Origin: Nitrospira sp. | Lineage (GTDB): Bacteria > Nitrospirota > Nitrospiria > Nitrospirales > Nitrospiraceae | Length of the DNA: 64,000 nt | NCBI GenBank assembly: GCA_019636835.1 | Contig: JAHBWU010000006.1 | Coordinates: forward strand, 20,269-84,268 | Direction of reading: 5' to 3' | In this document: positions 1 through 9,835 of the stretch, in pieces | How the letters are laid out: each line of letters begins with the position of its first letter | Position numbering within the stretch: position 1 is the stretch's first letter | Notes under the pieces: model-generated | The model's database searches: none | What the model saw: the letters and a program-made list of their open reading frames with translations, nothing else | What the model was told of the DNA's origin: nothing | Made by a program: the position numbers and the translations under genes

Positions 1-351
1 CCGCACGGTTGCTCCGATGTAACAATCCGTCAACGATAGGCCATCGTCTCTGTGTTGCGAAGAAGCCTGGTTGGCGAATCCATACCGGTACAACGCGTCA
101 TACAGCCAATCTCCACTCCGATCACCGGTGAAAACACGCCCCGTCCGATTCCCACCATGTGCCGCAGGAGCCAGCCCAAGAACATAGAGCCGAGCCTGGC
201 GATCTCCGAATCCGGGAACCGGCCGCCCCCAGTAGGTCCAATCACGATATTGTTTCCGTTTCTGCCGTGCAATCACCTGTCGATAGACGACTAACCGAGG
301 ACAAGCCGCGCAGTCGGTGATAGCCTTGTTCAGAAGTGTCAGTGTTTGCAT
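1..351 (-). CDS. Family-5 (UDGb-type) uracil-DNA glycosylase, 3' part outside window
   Basis: Reading the minus strand from the ATG at 349-351 gives 117 codons without a stop to the window edge, so the C-terminal half is missing. The protein would remove uracil, and in this family also other deaminated bases, from DNA. What shows it: an N-terminal [11 protein letters not shown] stretch, of the kind that holds the first Fe-S cluster cysteines, and the motif [19 protein letters not shown], typical of family-5 uracil-DNA glycosylases. It is transcribed divergently from the transglycosylase gene at 472, with 120 bp between them. Family assignment is firm; the start is chosen because it begins just before the conserved cysteine region. 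Confidence 0.87.
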   Translation of the reverse strand, partial: MQTLTLLNKAITDCAACPRLVVYRQVIARQKRKQYRDWTYWGRPVPGFGDRQARLYVLGLAPAAHGGNRTGRVFTGDRSGDWLYDALYRYGFANQASSQHRDDGLSLTDCYIGATVR

Positions 352-471
352 ATGGGCCCCAGTGTAACACGGACAGGAACCCCATTCTGCTTGCCGGTGA
401 TTGAGTGAGCTGTTAGCATAACTTCGCGTTTTACGACGGCTTGTCTCTGGATGCAATGGAGGAGTTCGAGA

Positions 472-1521
472 ATGATCATCCGTGGTATGCATTCTTTGTT
501 GATTGTGTCCTACATCAGCGTCATTCTCTTGCTGATTTGTACGCCAGTATCAGCCGCGACCGACCTAGCCGACAATAATGATCAAAAACACGAAAGCGAG
601 AAGGAGCTTCTCTTACCCGAGGTGCTGGATGGTCAACCAGAACCGGAAGACCGTCTGGTCATTTTGCCGGAAATCAAACGCGAGGGAGAACGGTTCTTTC
701 TGAGCTCATTCAAGCTGCCCGACAAGATCACGTTTGCGGGAGTGTCGGTTCCCCTGGATAACTGGCAAGTGAGAGAACGGGTCGAATACGAGTTCTATCA
801 ATTTTTGGAAGATCAAGGTGAAAGCATCATCCTCGCCAAACGTACCGGGCGCTGTTTCCCTCCTGCAGAAAAGCAATTGGCCGATGCCGGGTTGCCGGAT
901 GATCTCAAGTATATGCTGCTGGTCGAGAGCAAGTGCATTTCAGCCGCCTACTCAAGAGCGAAGGCGTCAGGTCCATGGCAGTTCATCCCCTCCACCGGGC
1001 GCCGGTACAGGCTGAAAAGCGACGCCGTCCGAGATGAACGTCGAAATCTCGAAATGTCGACCGAAGCGGCAGTGAAGTACCTCAAGTACCTCAAAGATTT
1101 TCAGGACAACGATTGGTTCTTGGCCATGGCTTCCTACAACGCGGGTGAGGAACGAATCCGCAAACTCCTCAAGGAGCAAAAAATTTCCGACTTTTGGAGG
1201 ATGCATGGTCCACGCGAGACCATGCGGTATGTTCCTCGTATCATCGCCGCCAAGGAAATCTACTCCCAGCCGGAGAAGTATCTTGGGCTGACCAAGAAGG
1301 ATCTCTATATGCCGCTTGAGACCGAAACCATCACGGTGAATGTCAAGGAGTCCCAGCGTGCGCTGACTTCGATCGCCGAAGAATTCGGCACTTACCTGCT
1401 CGAGCTCAAGATGCTGAATCCTGAGTTCAAGAAGGATGTGCTCCCACATGGAAGCTATCAAATCCGCGTGCCCCGACAGACCTGTCCTAGCCGCTGCTTC
1501 AAGCAAGAAAAGATTCCGTAG
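472..1521 (+). CDS. Lytic murein transglycosylase, MltD-like
   Basis: Cleaves peptidoglycan glycan strands to 1,6-anhydro products in the envelope. An upstream in-frame ATG at 451 exists, but TGGAGGAG at 457-464 lies 7 nt before the ATG at 472, so I use that one; it gives 349 residues. Residues ~1-29 form a signal peptide with a hydrophobic core and a PVSAA cleavage region. The SLT domain has its catalytic Glu in LLVESKC (about E152), followed by [11 protein letters not shown] and the [11 protein letters not shown] motif. The last ~70 residues resemble the LysM-like tail of MltD ([20 protein letters not shown], then YQIRVP). Glycerate kinase begins 4 nt after its stop, suggesting cotranscription. 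Confidence 0.88.
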   Translation: MIIRGMHSLLIVSYISVILLLICTPVSAATDLADNNDQKHESEKELLLPEVLDGQPEPEDRLVILPEIKREGERFFLSSFKLPDKITFAGVSVPLDNWQVRERVEYEFYQFLEDQGESIILAKRTGRCFPPAEKQLADAGLPDDLKYMLLVESKCISAAYSRAKASGPWQFIPSTGRRYRLKSDAVRDERRNLEMSTEAAVKYLKYLKDFQDNDWFLAMASYNAGEERIRKLLKEQKISDFWRMHGPRETMRYVPRIIAAKEIYSQPEKYLGLTKKDLYMPLETETITVNVKESQRALTSIAEEFGTYLLELKMLNPEFKKDVLPHGSYQIRVPRQTCPSRCFKQEKIP

Positions 1522-1525
1522 CGCC

Positions 1526-2761
1526 ATGCGGCTTCTCCTTCCTCCTTCTTCTGCGCGACCGCTCCTTCGAAAACTGATAACCGCAGGACTGAGTACGGCG
1601 GATCCCTACCAAGCCCTGCTCAGGCATGTCACGCTGGATCACCACTCCTTGACAGTGGGAGGGCGCGCCTATGATCTCTCGCATCTCGACCGTATTATCG
1701 CGGTCGGCGCCGGCAAGGCATCGGCAAGGATGGCACAGGCAGTAGAAGCAGCACTGGGGACAAGGTTGGACGATGGGCTCGTCATCGTCAAGACAGGGCA
1801 CACCCTTGCCACCAAGCGGATCGCCGTGGTCGAGGCCGCTCATCCGATTCCCGATTGTGCAGGCCTTCACGCGACTCGACGGCTTCTTGATCTGACACAA
1901 AGTCTGACGCCTCGAGATCTGCTTATCGTTCTCTTGTCCGGTGGTGCGTCGAGCCTACTGCCGGCTCCAGTCGCTGGTGTGACGCTGGCCGATAAGCAAC
2001 GCACGACGCGCCTGCTGCTCCGCAGCGGGGCAACAATCAACGAGATCAACGTCGTAAGAAAGCATTTGTCATTGGTCAAAGGAGGCGGGCTGGCCGCGTC
2101 CAGCCGGGCGAGGATTGTCACGCTTTTACTTTCCGACGTTATTGGCGATGATCTTGGCTCCATCGGCTCGGGGCCGACAGCAGGCGATCACTCGACGTTT
2201 TTGGACGCTGTCGAAGTGCTGCAACGGTATAGATGCTGGCATGCCGTGCCTGCTGCCGTACGCCGCTACTTACACCGTGGTCAAAAAGGAGTTGCGCCGG
2301 AGACCCTGAAGCCTGGTTCACGGAGGTTGCGTTCCGTGCAGCATCACATCGTCGGCAATAACCGGATGATGCTGGAAGCCGTCGCGCGGGCCGCACAACA
2401 GGCAGGTCTTCACACCAAATTTGTCTCTCACCCTGTCATAGGGGAAGCGCGTGTGGCAGCGAAACAACTGACGGACTTTGCCAAGGCCGTTACGGAAGGA
2501 CATGGTAGCTTAAAGCGGCCATGCTGCGTGATAGCGGGAGGTGAGACCACGGTGACGGTCACAGGCCGTGGGAAAGGTGGACGTGCCCAGGAATTTGCAG
2601 CTTCTTCGGCATTTGAGATCGCCGGCCTTCCCAACACATGGGTGGTGGCCCTTGGCACAGACGGAACGGACGGACCCACCGATGCAGCTGGAGCAATTGT
2701 CAGTGGAAGCACCGTCGCGCGAGCGAAGGCACTCGGCATTGATCTCCGTTCGTCAACTTAA
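1526..2761 (+). CDS. Glycerate 2-kinase (MOFRL/GckA family), C-terminus disrupted
   Basis: Phosphorylates D-glycerate to 2-phosphoglycerate. The start at 1526 follows the transglycosylase stop; the open frame continues upstream to 1436 but would overlap that gene. Family motifs include VGAGKASARMAQ, LSGGASSLLPAP, SDVIGDDLGSIGSGPT and GTDGTDGPTDAAGAI. The intact frame stops after LGIDLRSST, about 35 residues short. The missing ending is still present in other frames: GPTGTN is readable around 2808-2832 and LVLLL-stop ends at 2862. Several small indels have therefore broken the 3' end; see the finding on 2745-3030. Either a pseudogene tail or a local sequence error. Confidence 0.85.
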   Translation: MRLLLPPSSARPLLRKLITAGLSTADPYQALLRHVTLDHHSLTVGGRAYDLSHLDRIIAVGAGKASARMAQAVEAALGTRLDDGLVIVKTGHTLATKRIAVVEAAHPIPDCAGLHATRRLLDLTQSLTPRDLLIVLLSGGASSLLPAPVAGVTLADKQRTTRLLLRSGATINEINVVRKHLSLVKGGGLAASSRARIVTLLLSDVIGDDLGSIGSGPTAGDHSTFLDAVEVLQRYRCWHAVPAAVRRYLHRGQKGVAPETLKPGSRRLRSVQHHIVGNNRMMLEAVARAAQQAGLHTKFVSHPVIGEARVAAKQLTDFAKAVTEGHGSLKRPCCVIAGGETTVTVTGRGKGGRAQEFAASSAFEIAGLPNTWVVALGTDGTDGPTDAAGAIVSGSTVARAKALGIDLRSST

Positions 2762-2877
2762 AACGACACAATACTCTACCCTGCCTTAAGCTCTTGGATG
2801 TCATATCCATACTGGTCCTACCGGGACTTAATGAACGGCCTTTACTCGTCCTGCTGCTCTAGCTACTATACCGAGTT

Positions 2878-5500
2878 ATGGTCGTCCACCATCGCTTCCG
2901 TTGTCTGGTGTAGCGACATTGATCTCACGGGGGGAAAGCCGTTGGGCTTGCTCGGCTCATCGCCGCCCGGCTTTTCTGTTCCTCAAGGATTCTGCATCTG
3001 AAGGCGTACATACAATACTATACATGTGTTGGGGTTTAGGGAGGATGCGGAGTGGCATAAGGCCTGCCGATTATCAGGGAACGAGCGAGCGTCGGCATTA
3101 GCCGACTGCCGGAATCGCATCAGACAGGTAGAAACTTCTCATCTTGCCGTTCAATGGTTGAGAGCGCTCCAGGCCCTCAGTCTGCCACCGAGCGAACGCT
3201 GGGCCGTCCGATCATCAGCCACGAATGAGGATGCGACTCAAACCAGTTTCGCTGGGCTCTATCGGACTCAACTGGGCGTGGCTCTTTCAGAAATTGATTC
3301 TGCGCTGAAGGACCTCTGGGCTTCACTGTGGGAAGAACGGGTGGTGAACTATGCGGCTCATCAGAGCCTCCAGACACCTCCGAGAATGGCTGTGGTGATC
3401 CAACCGATGGTCGATGCTCAATCGGCCGGAGTAGCCTATTCAATACATCCTGTGACCGGACGATCGAATCAGGTGACGATTAATGCCGTACCTGGTCTCG
3501 CAGCGTCGCTGGTCGATGGCACAGTCAAACCAGACCAGTATGTCGTAGAGGTCACTCGCGAAGGGAAGCCGATTCGGGTTTGTAAGCGCATCCTTGCACA
3601 TCACTCCCAACGACTGATGGTTTCCAAAGAAGGATTATGCACCGAGCGTTTTGACGACGCGACTCACATCCAATCATTACTCACCGATGCGCAACTCTTT
3701 TCCCTCGCACAGACGACCAAGCACATTGAACAGGCCTTCGGGCACCCAATCGATCTCGAATGGGCCTTCGATGCCCGACAACTGTGGCTCGTACAGGCTC
3801 GACCGATTACGACGGTTCGCCCTTCGTCCAATCTCACCAACGATGACTGTGAGTGGTCGCGGACGAATTTCAAAGAGACGCTGCCCGAACTGCCGAGCCT
3901 GTTGAGTCTTTCGTTTCTTGAACGGTTCATGGACAACCACATCCTCTCTCATTATCGAAGACTTGGATGCCGAATCCCCGATGGGCTTTCATCGGTCCGG
4001 GTACTGAAGGGACGCCCTTACCTGAACGTGACCCTGTTCCATATCTTGGTGGCTCAACTTCATGGAAACCCATCGCTGAACGCCGAACAGATGGGCGGCG
4101 AACCACTGCAAACTATCCCGCAGGTACAACCGCTCAACAGGGCGGCGTTCGTTCGGGCCTGTTGGATGATGTGGGGGGAGATCCGGCGTGTTGAGCGGTC
4201 CGGTCCACGAGTGTTTCAAGAAATGAAGAATTTGGCTGCTGCCTATCGTCGCGAACACATTTTGCACCTGTCGGTGGAAGAACTTATGCCCGAACTCGAC
4301 AAGCTCGGTCCCTGGTTAGAGGGCCGCGACGTCACGTTCGGCATTGTCGGCGGAGTCGGGCAATGCCTGCAGATTTTCAGTCAATTCCTGCCTCGGTGGC
4401 TCGGATCAGACTGGAGGAGTTTGCTGAACGCCGCCCTCCAAGGACAAGGGACCATAATCAGTGCACAACAGATTCTTCGCCTCGCTGAGCTGACGGACAT
4501 CGCCCGAGACGAACCGGCGGCCGGCACATTTTTCACATCGGAACCATGGATAGCTTCTAGATTTCGCGAGGCTCTTGCCGACACGACATTCCTACGGACC
4601 TTCGACAGTTACTTGGAGGACTATGGGCATCGCGCGGTCGGCGAATCGGATGTCATGTCCCCGCGTCTGGCCGAGAACCCTGAATCGATTCTGGCTATCG
4701 TGCGTATCCAACTCATCTCCGACTCTCCTTCACAGAAGAGCATTCTTTTGCGCCAGGGCAGCGAGAGAATCGCTGCGCTGGCGCAGATCAAAGAGCGCAT
4801 CGGCCGGCGCTACCACAGATGGATCATCTTCATGTGGTGTTACAGAAGGCTCTGTCGCTTCTTCGCGCTGCGTGAAGCCAATCGACACCACTTGATGCAT
4901 TACTCGACGGCCATCCGCAGCCTTTTGATTCGTCTCGGAGAACTTCTGGTCGAACGGAGTTTGCTCGATCAAGTTGACGACGTCTTTTTTTTGACGATCA
5001 ACGATCGGGCTGACCTGTTGGCAGGCAGCACACGAGACTGGAAGGCCGTCATCAAATCCCGGAGAACCGAGCGAGAGCGCAACGGAGTAGTTGAGGTACC
5101 CGACACGATCCGCGACTGGGAAACTGCGAGCGAACCGTCTGTGACATCCGACAAATCTGAAGGGAACGGCATCCTGTCGGGCACGCCGATCAGCGTCGGA
5201 ACCGTGGTCGGTCCGGTTCGAGTGGTCCGCTCGGTGGCTGATTGGAGCAAGGTGAGGCCGGGGGAGATTCTGGTGGTCCCGGTCATCGACCCTGGATTGG
5301 CGCCTCTCTTCGGTCTTGCCGGAGGCTTAATCGCGGAAATGGGCGGCACACTGTCTCACGGAGCCATCATCGCTCGCGAGTACGGACTGCCGACCATTGC
5401 CAACGTTGAAGGCGCCACGGCACAGCTTGCCGATGGCCAGCGCATCATGGTTGACGCCGGATCAGGGACCATTTGTATCGAGCCGCCTCCACGTCCCTAG
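2878..5500 (+). CDS. PEP-utilising phosphotransferase (rifampin phosphotransferase / PEP synthase-like), 5' end frameshifted
   Basis: An ATP-grasp plus phosphohistidine-domain enzyme of the PEP synthase/rifampin phosphotransferase group; the true substrate is unknown. The intact frame runs from about 3026. The first ~50 codons are scattered over frames: GGKAVGLARLIAA (from ~2932) and GFSVPQGFCI (to ~3000) are recognisable PPDK N-terminal motifs. An ATG at 2878 is a plausible original start. In the intact part are RWAVRSSATNEDATQTSFAG (ATP-binding), AVVIQPMVDAQSAGVAYS, a ~400-residue middle region without clear motifs, and a C-terminal swivelling domain with the phospho-accepting His in GGTLSHGAIIAREYGLP. 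There is no EI/PEP-binding barrel at the C-terminus, which favours the rifampin-phosphotransferase layout. Confidence 0.8.
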
Positions 5501-5636
5501 GACAGATAGAGCTGATTGATTGGGGCCTTCTGCTCTCTTGACCTTTTTCAATACCTTGCGTACTCTGCCGAAAATTGCCCTTTCTTACCACTATATGCAG
5601 TGTCCTTTGTACCTGCATTTTAAAGCAGATTAAGCA

Positions 5637-6995
5637 ATGACCGACACACTCCCCATTCTCGTAGCCTTTGGTGCAGGACTGCTCCTAGGCGGTCTGCTGA
5701 CGGGTCTGTGGATCACAAGTCGCTTGCGGCCTCAGGCTCAACGAGCCGAAGCGACCGTGGACGAACTGCGCAAACAACTGGAAATTGAACGAGATGCCCT
5801 CGTGGCCATTCGCCAAGCCTGGGCCGAGGCTCAACAGGCTCGCGTGACGGCGGAAACTCGGATGGAAGATACAGCCCGACAACTTCTGGAGCAGAAAGCC
5901 CTGATCGACCATACCCGCCAGGAACTTATGGGATCGTTCCAGGCCCTGTCCGGTGAAGCATTGAAACAAAACAACGAAGCGTTCTTGAAGCTCGCCGCCG
6001 TGTCGTTCGAAACTCTCCATGTCAAAGCGGATAGTGACCTGGTGCAGCGGCAGCAGGCGATCGATGCGTTAGTTCGCCCCCTGCAAGAATCACTGCAGCG
6101 CTATGCTGAGCAAGTACATTTGCTGGAACAATCTCGCCAGTCGGCATATGGCGGATTGGATCAGCATTTACGATTGCTCGCGGAATCGCAACAACGGTTA
6201 CAGCAGGAGACAGGCAACTTAGTTAAAGCTTTGCGGGCGCCGACCGTACGAGGCCAATGGGGTGAGTTAACGTTGAAGCGGGTGGCTGAGCTTGCGGGTA
6301 TGGTAGACCATTGCGATTTTGCTCAGCAGCTCTCTGTGACCGGCGACGAAGGGCGCTTCCGACCGGATATGGTCGTCCAATTACCCGGAGGACGTCAAAT
6401 TATCGTAGATGCGAAGACCGTGCTCTCGGCTTATCTCGATGCCCATGAAGCTCAGAACGAGGCCCAACAGACGGAGGCCTTGCGTCGTCACGCCGCCCAG
6501 GTCAAATGCCGCATGGACGAACTGTCTCTGAAAGCGTACTGGACTCAGTTCGACTGTGCACCGGAGTTTGTCGTGTTGTTTCTCCCAGGGGAGCAATTCC
6601 TTGGGGCGGCGCTGGACCAGAATCCCCGGCTTATTGAAGAGGGGTTTGCGAATGGGATCGTGTTGGCGACTCCAGCGACGCTCATTGCATTGCTCCGGGC
6701 CGTCGCTTACGGATGGCGCCAAGAACGCATGACCGCCCATGCAGAAGAAGCCGGTCGGTTGGGTAAGGAACTGTATGAGCGTATGGCTGTGCTGGCGGAA
6801 CATATGAACGATGTGGGCCAGGCCCTCGGCAAAAGCGTGTCGGCTTATAACCGAGCCGTCGGTTCTCTTGAGACACGCATTCTCCCCGCAGCACGGCGCT
6901 TCAAGGAATTGGGCGTATCGTCGGATCGCGACATCCCGGTGTTGGAGCCGACGGAAGTTGTTCCACGCAAGACGTTGCCGTTTGATATCGGATGA
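5637..6995 (+). CDS. rmuC: DNA recombination protein RmuC
   Basis: RmuC family protein, linked in E. coli to limiting inversions at short inverted repeats; biochemical role unsettled. 452 residues: an N-terminal membrane anchor (about residues 7-28), a long glutamine- and alanine-rich coiled coil (about 35-220), and the nuclease-like RmuC core with RGQWGELTLKRVAELAGM, FRPDMVVQLPGGRQIIVDAK and LFLPGEQFL. Length and order fit the family. The following MazG-like gene starts 10 nt after the stop, so rmuC, the MazG-like gene and the PilZ gene probably form one operon. Confidence 0.92.
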   Translation: MTDTLPILVAFGAGLLLGGLLTGLWITSRLRPQAQRAEATVDELRKQLEIERDALVAIRQAWAEAQQARVTAETRMEDTARQLLEQKALIDHTRQELMGSFQALSGEALKQNNEAFLKLAAVSFETLHVKADSDLVQRQQAIDALVRPLQESLQRYAEQVHLLEQSRQSAYGGLDQHLRLLAESQQRLQQETGNLVKALRAPTVRGQWGELTLKRVAELAGMVDHCDFAQQLSVTGDEGRFRPDMVVQLPGGRQIIVDAKTVLSAYLDAHEAQNEAQQTEALRRHAAQVKCRMDELSLKAYWTQFDCAPEFVVLFLPGEQFLGAALDQNPRLIEEGFANGIVLATPATLIALLRAVAYGWRQERMTAHAEEAGRLGKELYERMAVLAEHMNDVGQALGKSVSAYNRAVGSLETRILPAARRFKELGVSSDRDIPVLEPTEVVPRKTLPFDIG

Positions 6996-7005
6996 AGGAG
7001 CAGGC

Positions 7006-7440
7006 ATGACTGACGAACAAGCCATGGTCGAAGCATTTCACAGCAAGTTCGGGATTTTGGTACAGACAGCGCCGGCGGATTTGAATGAGGAGACGATACA
7101 ACTTCGCGTTCGACTCATTCAGGAAGAGTTCGATGAATTGAAAGAGGCCATGGCTACCGGGAATGTAGCGGCGGTGGCCAAAGAAATGGCGGACCTCCTG
7201 TATGTAACCTATGGAACTGCCGTGTCCTACGGGATCGATATGGAACCCGTGTTTCAGGAGGTGCACCGGTCGAATTTGAGCAAAGTCGGCGGCTACAAGC
7301 GGGCCGATGGGAAATGGGTGAAGCCGCCCACATATTCACCGGCCGATATCGAATCAATCGTGGAGGTACAGCGGGAGCAACTGTCGGTGGAGCGGCAAGC
7401 CGTGCCTGATGCCACCGCCGGCGTGCTCCGGAGTTCATGA
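7006..7440 (+). CDS. MazG-like nucleoside triphosphate pyrophosphohydrolase
   Basis: 144 residues from the ATG at 7006, which has GAAGGAG 5 nt upstream; an in-frame extension into rmuC is disfavoured. The all-alpha NTP-PPase signature is visible as EEFDELKEAM followed by KEMADLLYVTYG, giving the EExxE...ExxD metal-binding set. It should hydrolyse (d)NTPs or a related nucleotide to the monophosphate and pyrophosphate. The C-terminal ~45 residues (GGYKRADGKWVKPPTYSPAD) match the tail of phosphoribosyl-ATP pyrophosphohydrolase-like stand-alone proteins. Its stop overlaps the start of the PilZ gene (ATGA), indicating translational coupling. Confidence 0.85.
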   Translation: MTDEQAMVEAFHSKFGILVQTAPADLNEETIQLRVRLIQEEFDELKEAMATGNVAAVAKEMADLLYVTYGTAVSYGIDMEPVFQEVHRSNLSKVGGYKRADGKWVKPPTYSPADIESIVEVQREQLSVERQAVPDATAGVLRSS

Positions 7441-7949
7441 GAGATTTACACTGCCCAAGTTGCGGAACACCTTTCGTCAGAGTCGTGTATGACGAGAGAA
7501 CTGTGGGGCGGCTTTTGAGTCGCTTCAGGATATTGTCATTCCGGTGCCAACTCTGCACCACGCGTTTCCGGGCCTATCGGAATCAGCCCCCAGTCCAGAC
7601 CTCAGTCACAGACCGCCGGCAATACAAGCGATTGCCGGTGTCGTTCCGCGCCAACCTTCTCGCAGAGAACACCGTGCGGATTGACAATCGTGTAACGGAT
7701 ATCTCCATGGGAGGTTGCACGCTCGAGACGACGACCACCTTGCCTCAGGGTACATTTATCGAACTCGTCATCAAACCGGCTTCCGACGAAGAACCCATTA
7801 AGATTGAGACGGCCATGGTCTGTTCTTCGCGATCTGAATCGATGGGGATTCGGTTCCTCGAAATGGTGGCGGACGATAAGAACCGCCTCAGCCAGGTGGT
7901 CCTCAGCTTGCTGGTAGGACAAAGCCTGCATTCTAATCTTCTTTCCTGA
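7437..7949 (+). CDS. PilZ domain protein with N-terminal zinc ribbon
   Basis: 170 residues. The N-terminus has two CxxC pairs (CPSCG near residue 5 and CQLC near residue 39), a likely small zinc ribbon. The PilZ domain follows, with RRQYKRLPVSFRANL supplying the RxxxR c-di-GMP arm and a DISMGGC loop corresponding to (D/N)xSxxG. It is therefore a probable c-di-GMP-responsive adaptor. It overlaps the MazG-like stop by 4 nt. No output domain is present, so the effect must come through a partner. The diguanylate cyclase at 57052 could in principle supply the ligand, but nothing links the two genes directly. Confidence 0.82.
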   Translation: MRDLHCPSCGTPFVRVVYDERTVGRLLSRFRILSFRCQLCTTRFRAYRNQPPVQTSVTDRRQYKRLPVSFRANLLAENTVRIDNRVTDISMGGCTLETTTTLPQGTFIELVIKPASDEEPIKIETAMVCSSRSESMGIRFLEMVADDKNRLSQVVLSLLVGQSLHSNLLS

Positions 7950-8081
7950 CGTCATCATGCATCACACCTGACATGCTTCTGTGTTCAAGCTGCACAGCGG
8001 TTGCGTATTAGCGAACAAAAATCCGGTACATTTGTTGATTCCGACAGGCTGGAAACGAACCACGAATGCGGATTGCGAAGG

Positions 8082-8480
8082 TTATGGTCGGGTGTCCGCC
8101 GGCATATGAGCAAACACGCAGGCGCGCACTTGCTCAGCCAACTTGACGGCCTCGGCGGCCGTCGGTTGCGGCGGCCAGAATTCCGCATCATACCGAAGTT
8201 CGACCGCATAGGCCGTTAGGTCGGTGAGATCACAGGTCCCAAGTCAGGCCACAGTTCACGCTGGATGCACAAACGCTGAAGCTCCTCCAAGTCATGCGAG
8301 CGGGGAATTTCTAGGCCCCTCCAGGCAAGCACTCCTTTCAAGTACTTCTCGACAGCTTGCTGAGCATGGAAACACGCGGTGTCGTAGGGTCCTTCACTGG
8401 CAGTCGTGCGCCGGGCATCTGCCAGGTCGCTGTCGGCTTTCCGAAACCACCCTTGAGCCAGAGCCGACCTATCTTTCATA
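8082..8480 (-). pseudogene. HEPN domain protein (HepT-like toxin), frameshifted
   Basis: Starts at the ATG at 8478-8480, overlapping the end of the nucleotidyltransferase gene. HEPN features: WFRKADSDLADARR, CFHAQQAVEKYLKGVLAW and IPRSHDLEEL, the last giving the R-x(n)-H type motif. The frame stops at 8216, but the next frame continues the protein as DLTAYAVELRYDAEFWPP and on to a stop at 8082. One missing base near 8228 accounts for this, and the restored protein would be ~132 residues, normal for the family. In MNT/HEPN pairs the HEPN protein is an RNase toxin neutralised by AMPylation or binding. It is either a decayed locus or a sequencing indel. Confidence 0.75.
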
Positions 8481-8805
8481 GAGCAGTTTGCCTTCCGCCA
8501 GTACGGTGGAGATGAAAGCATTGGGCACGGCCTTCCATTCCTCGACCTCTTGGGGAGTCCAGACGACAATGTCCTTCGCGGGAAACACACCGCAGAGCAC
8601 CCGTCGGTAGCGTCCCGAACGCCGATAGCGAGGCAGATTGGACTCTTCAATGATGAGTAGGTCCAAATCACTGTCCGAACGGGCAGTCCCTGGCATGGGA
8701 ACCGAACAGCACGATCTTGAGGGGAGAACCAATGGTAAGAATACGGCGGACGACTTCGACCAGGAGTTGGTCCGTCACGGGTGGAAATATGAGACTGCTC
8801 GTCAT
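8469..8805 (-). pseudogene. MNT-type nucleotidyltransferase antitoxin, frameshifted
   Basis: From the ATG at 8803-8805 the frame reads VTDQLLVEVVRRILTIG then IVLFGSHARD and stops early. One base on, the frame reads GTARSDSDLDLLIIEE and continues to the stop at 8469. Inserting a single G into the G-run near 8692 restores a continuous GS-x(n)-DxD nucleotidyltransferase motif (GSHARGTARSDSDLDL). The restored protein would be ~112 residues. It partners the HEPN gene that overlaps its 3' end. Both genes of the pair carry exactly one indel, which is notable. Nothing recognisable lies in the flanks 7950-8081 and 8806-8974. Confidence 0.75.
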
Positions 8806-8974
8806 CCGTCGAGATCTCCAGAAAGCTAACCGTCGTCATGATAGCGAATGCTGCTACGCTTTTCCACAAATGGAGGGATTAGTAAGCCCCACCAGTGGTG
8901 TAAAATAATGTGTTCTTCGCGTTTTGAATCAAAGCCTCCACTCGAATCTTCTCTCTTAAGTAGACCTCACCCCA

Positions 8975-9835
8975 TTAGGAAGACCGCCGTGGAGGGTTGG
9001 TCAGAATATTGTCGATAAGCCGAACAGATCCTATCCGCACCGCGCCAAGAAGCACGACTCGTGACGTCACAGCGGAAAGCGGTTCCAAGCTATGCGGATC
9101 GCAGACCACCAGGTAGTCAACCGTCAGGGTCGGTTCTTTCTCGACGACCTGAGCCATCGCTGCCTGTACTGCTTGCCCGTCGGAGACGCCGCTTCGGATT
9201 ATTTCGGCTCCTGCTTGCAGGCTCTTATACAACGTGGTGGCACGAATTCGGTCATCAGGCGACAGGTAGATATTGCGCGAGCTCATCGAGAGTCCGTCCG
9301 TTTCACGTACAGTGGGATACACCACAATCTCCACACCAAGATTCAGATCCTTCACCAGCTGTCGGACCAGCGCTGATTGTTGAAAATCTTTCTGTCCAAA
9401 TAGCGCGATCTGAGGACGGATAACTCCGAAGAGCTTCGTCACGACGGTCGCAACGCCGGAAAAATGATGAGGACGCACCTCCCCTTCCCACCGACGTGCA
9501 ATCGTGGGAAGTGTCACCATGGTTTGAAATCCGCTTGGGTACATCGCCTCTACGGTCGGCTCAAAACTGACATCAACGTCTTCCTTTCGACATAGTGCCC
9601 GGTCCTGCGAGATAGTGCGTGGGTACTTGGCCAGATCTTCCTGAGGACCGAACTGTGTGGGGTTCACGAAGATACTGACGACGAGCGCATCGCATCGTAA
9701 CCGTGCTTCTCGGATGAGCGCCCGATGGCCCTCATGCAGCGCTCCCATTGTCGGGACGAACCCAATCTTCACGCCTTGCCGCCTGAGTTGCTCACTCCAG
9801 GCTGCCATGGAAGTGGGGGAGCGAATGATCTTCAT
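8975..9835 (-). CDS. panC: Pantothenate synthetase
   Basis: Condenses pantoate and beta-alanine with ATP to make pantothenate, the CoA precursor. 286 residues, full length. Motifs: VPTMGALHEGH (nucleotide-binding HIGH-like), FVNPTQFGPQEDLAKYPR, FGQKDFQQ, and SMSSRNIYL (KMSKS-like region). The start ATG overlaps the folK stop by 4 nt (ATGA), so translation is probably coupled. With folK and dapL upstream on the same strand it forms a cofactor and amino-acid operon of three genes. Confidence 0.96.
   Translation of the reverse strand: MKIIRSPTSMAAWSEQLRRQGVKIGFVPTMGALHEGHRALIREARLRCDALVVSIFVNPTQFGPQEDLAKYPRTISQDRALCRKEDVDVSFEPTVEAMYPSGFQTMVTLPTIARRWEGEVRPHHFSGVATVVTKLFGVIRPQIALFGQKDFQQSALVRQLVKDLNLGVEIVVYPTVRETDGLSMSSRNIYLSPDDRIRATTLYKSLQAGAEIIRSGVSDGQAVQAAMAQVVEKEPTLTVDYLVVCDPHSLEPLSAVTSRVVLLGAVRIGSVRLIDNILTNPPRRSS

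Noticed and set aside
967..1527. Long minus-strand frame opposite the transglycosylase.
   Set aside because: Shadow of the MltD-like gene; no motif or ribosome site and the plus-strand product is clearly real.
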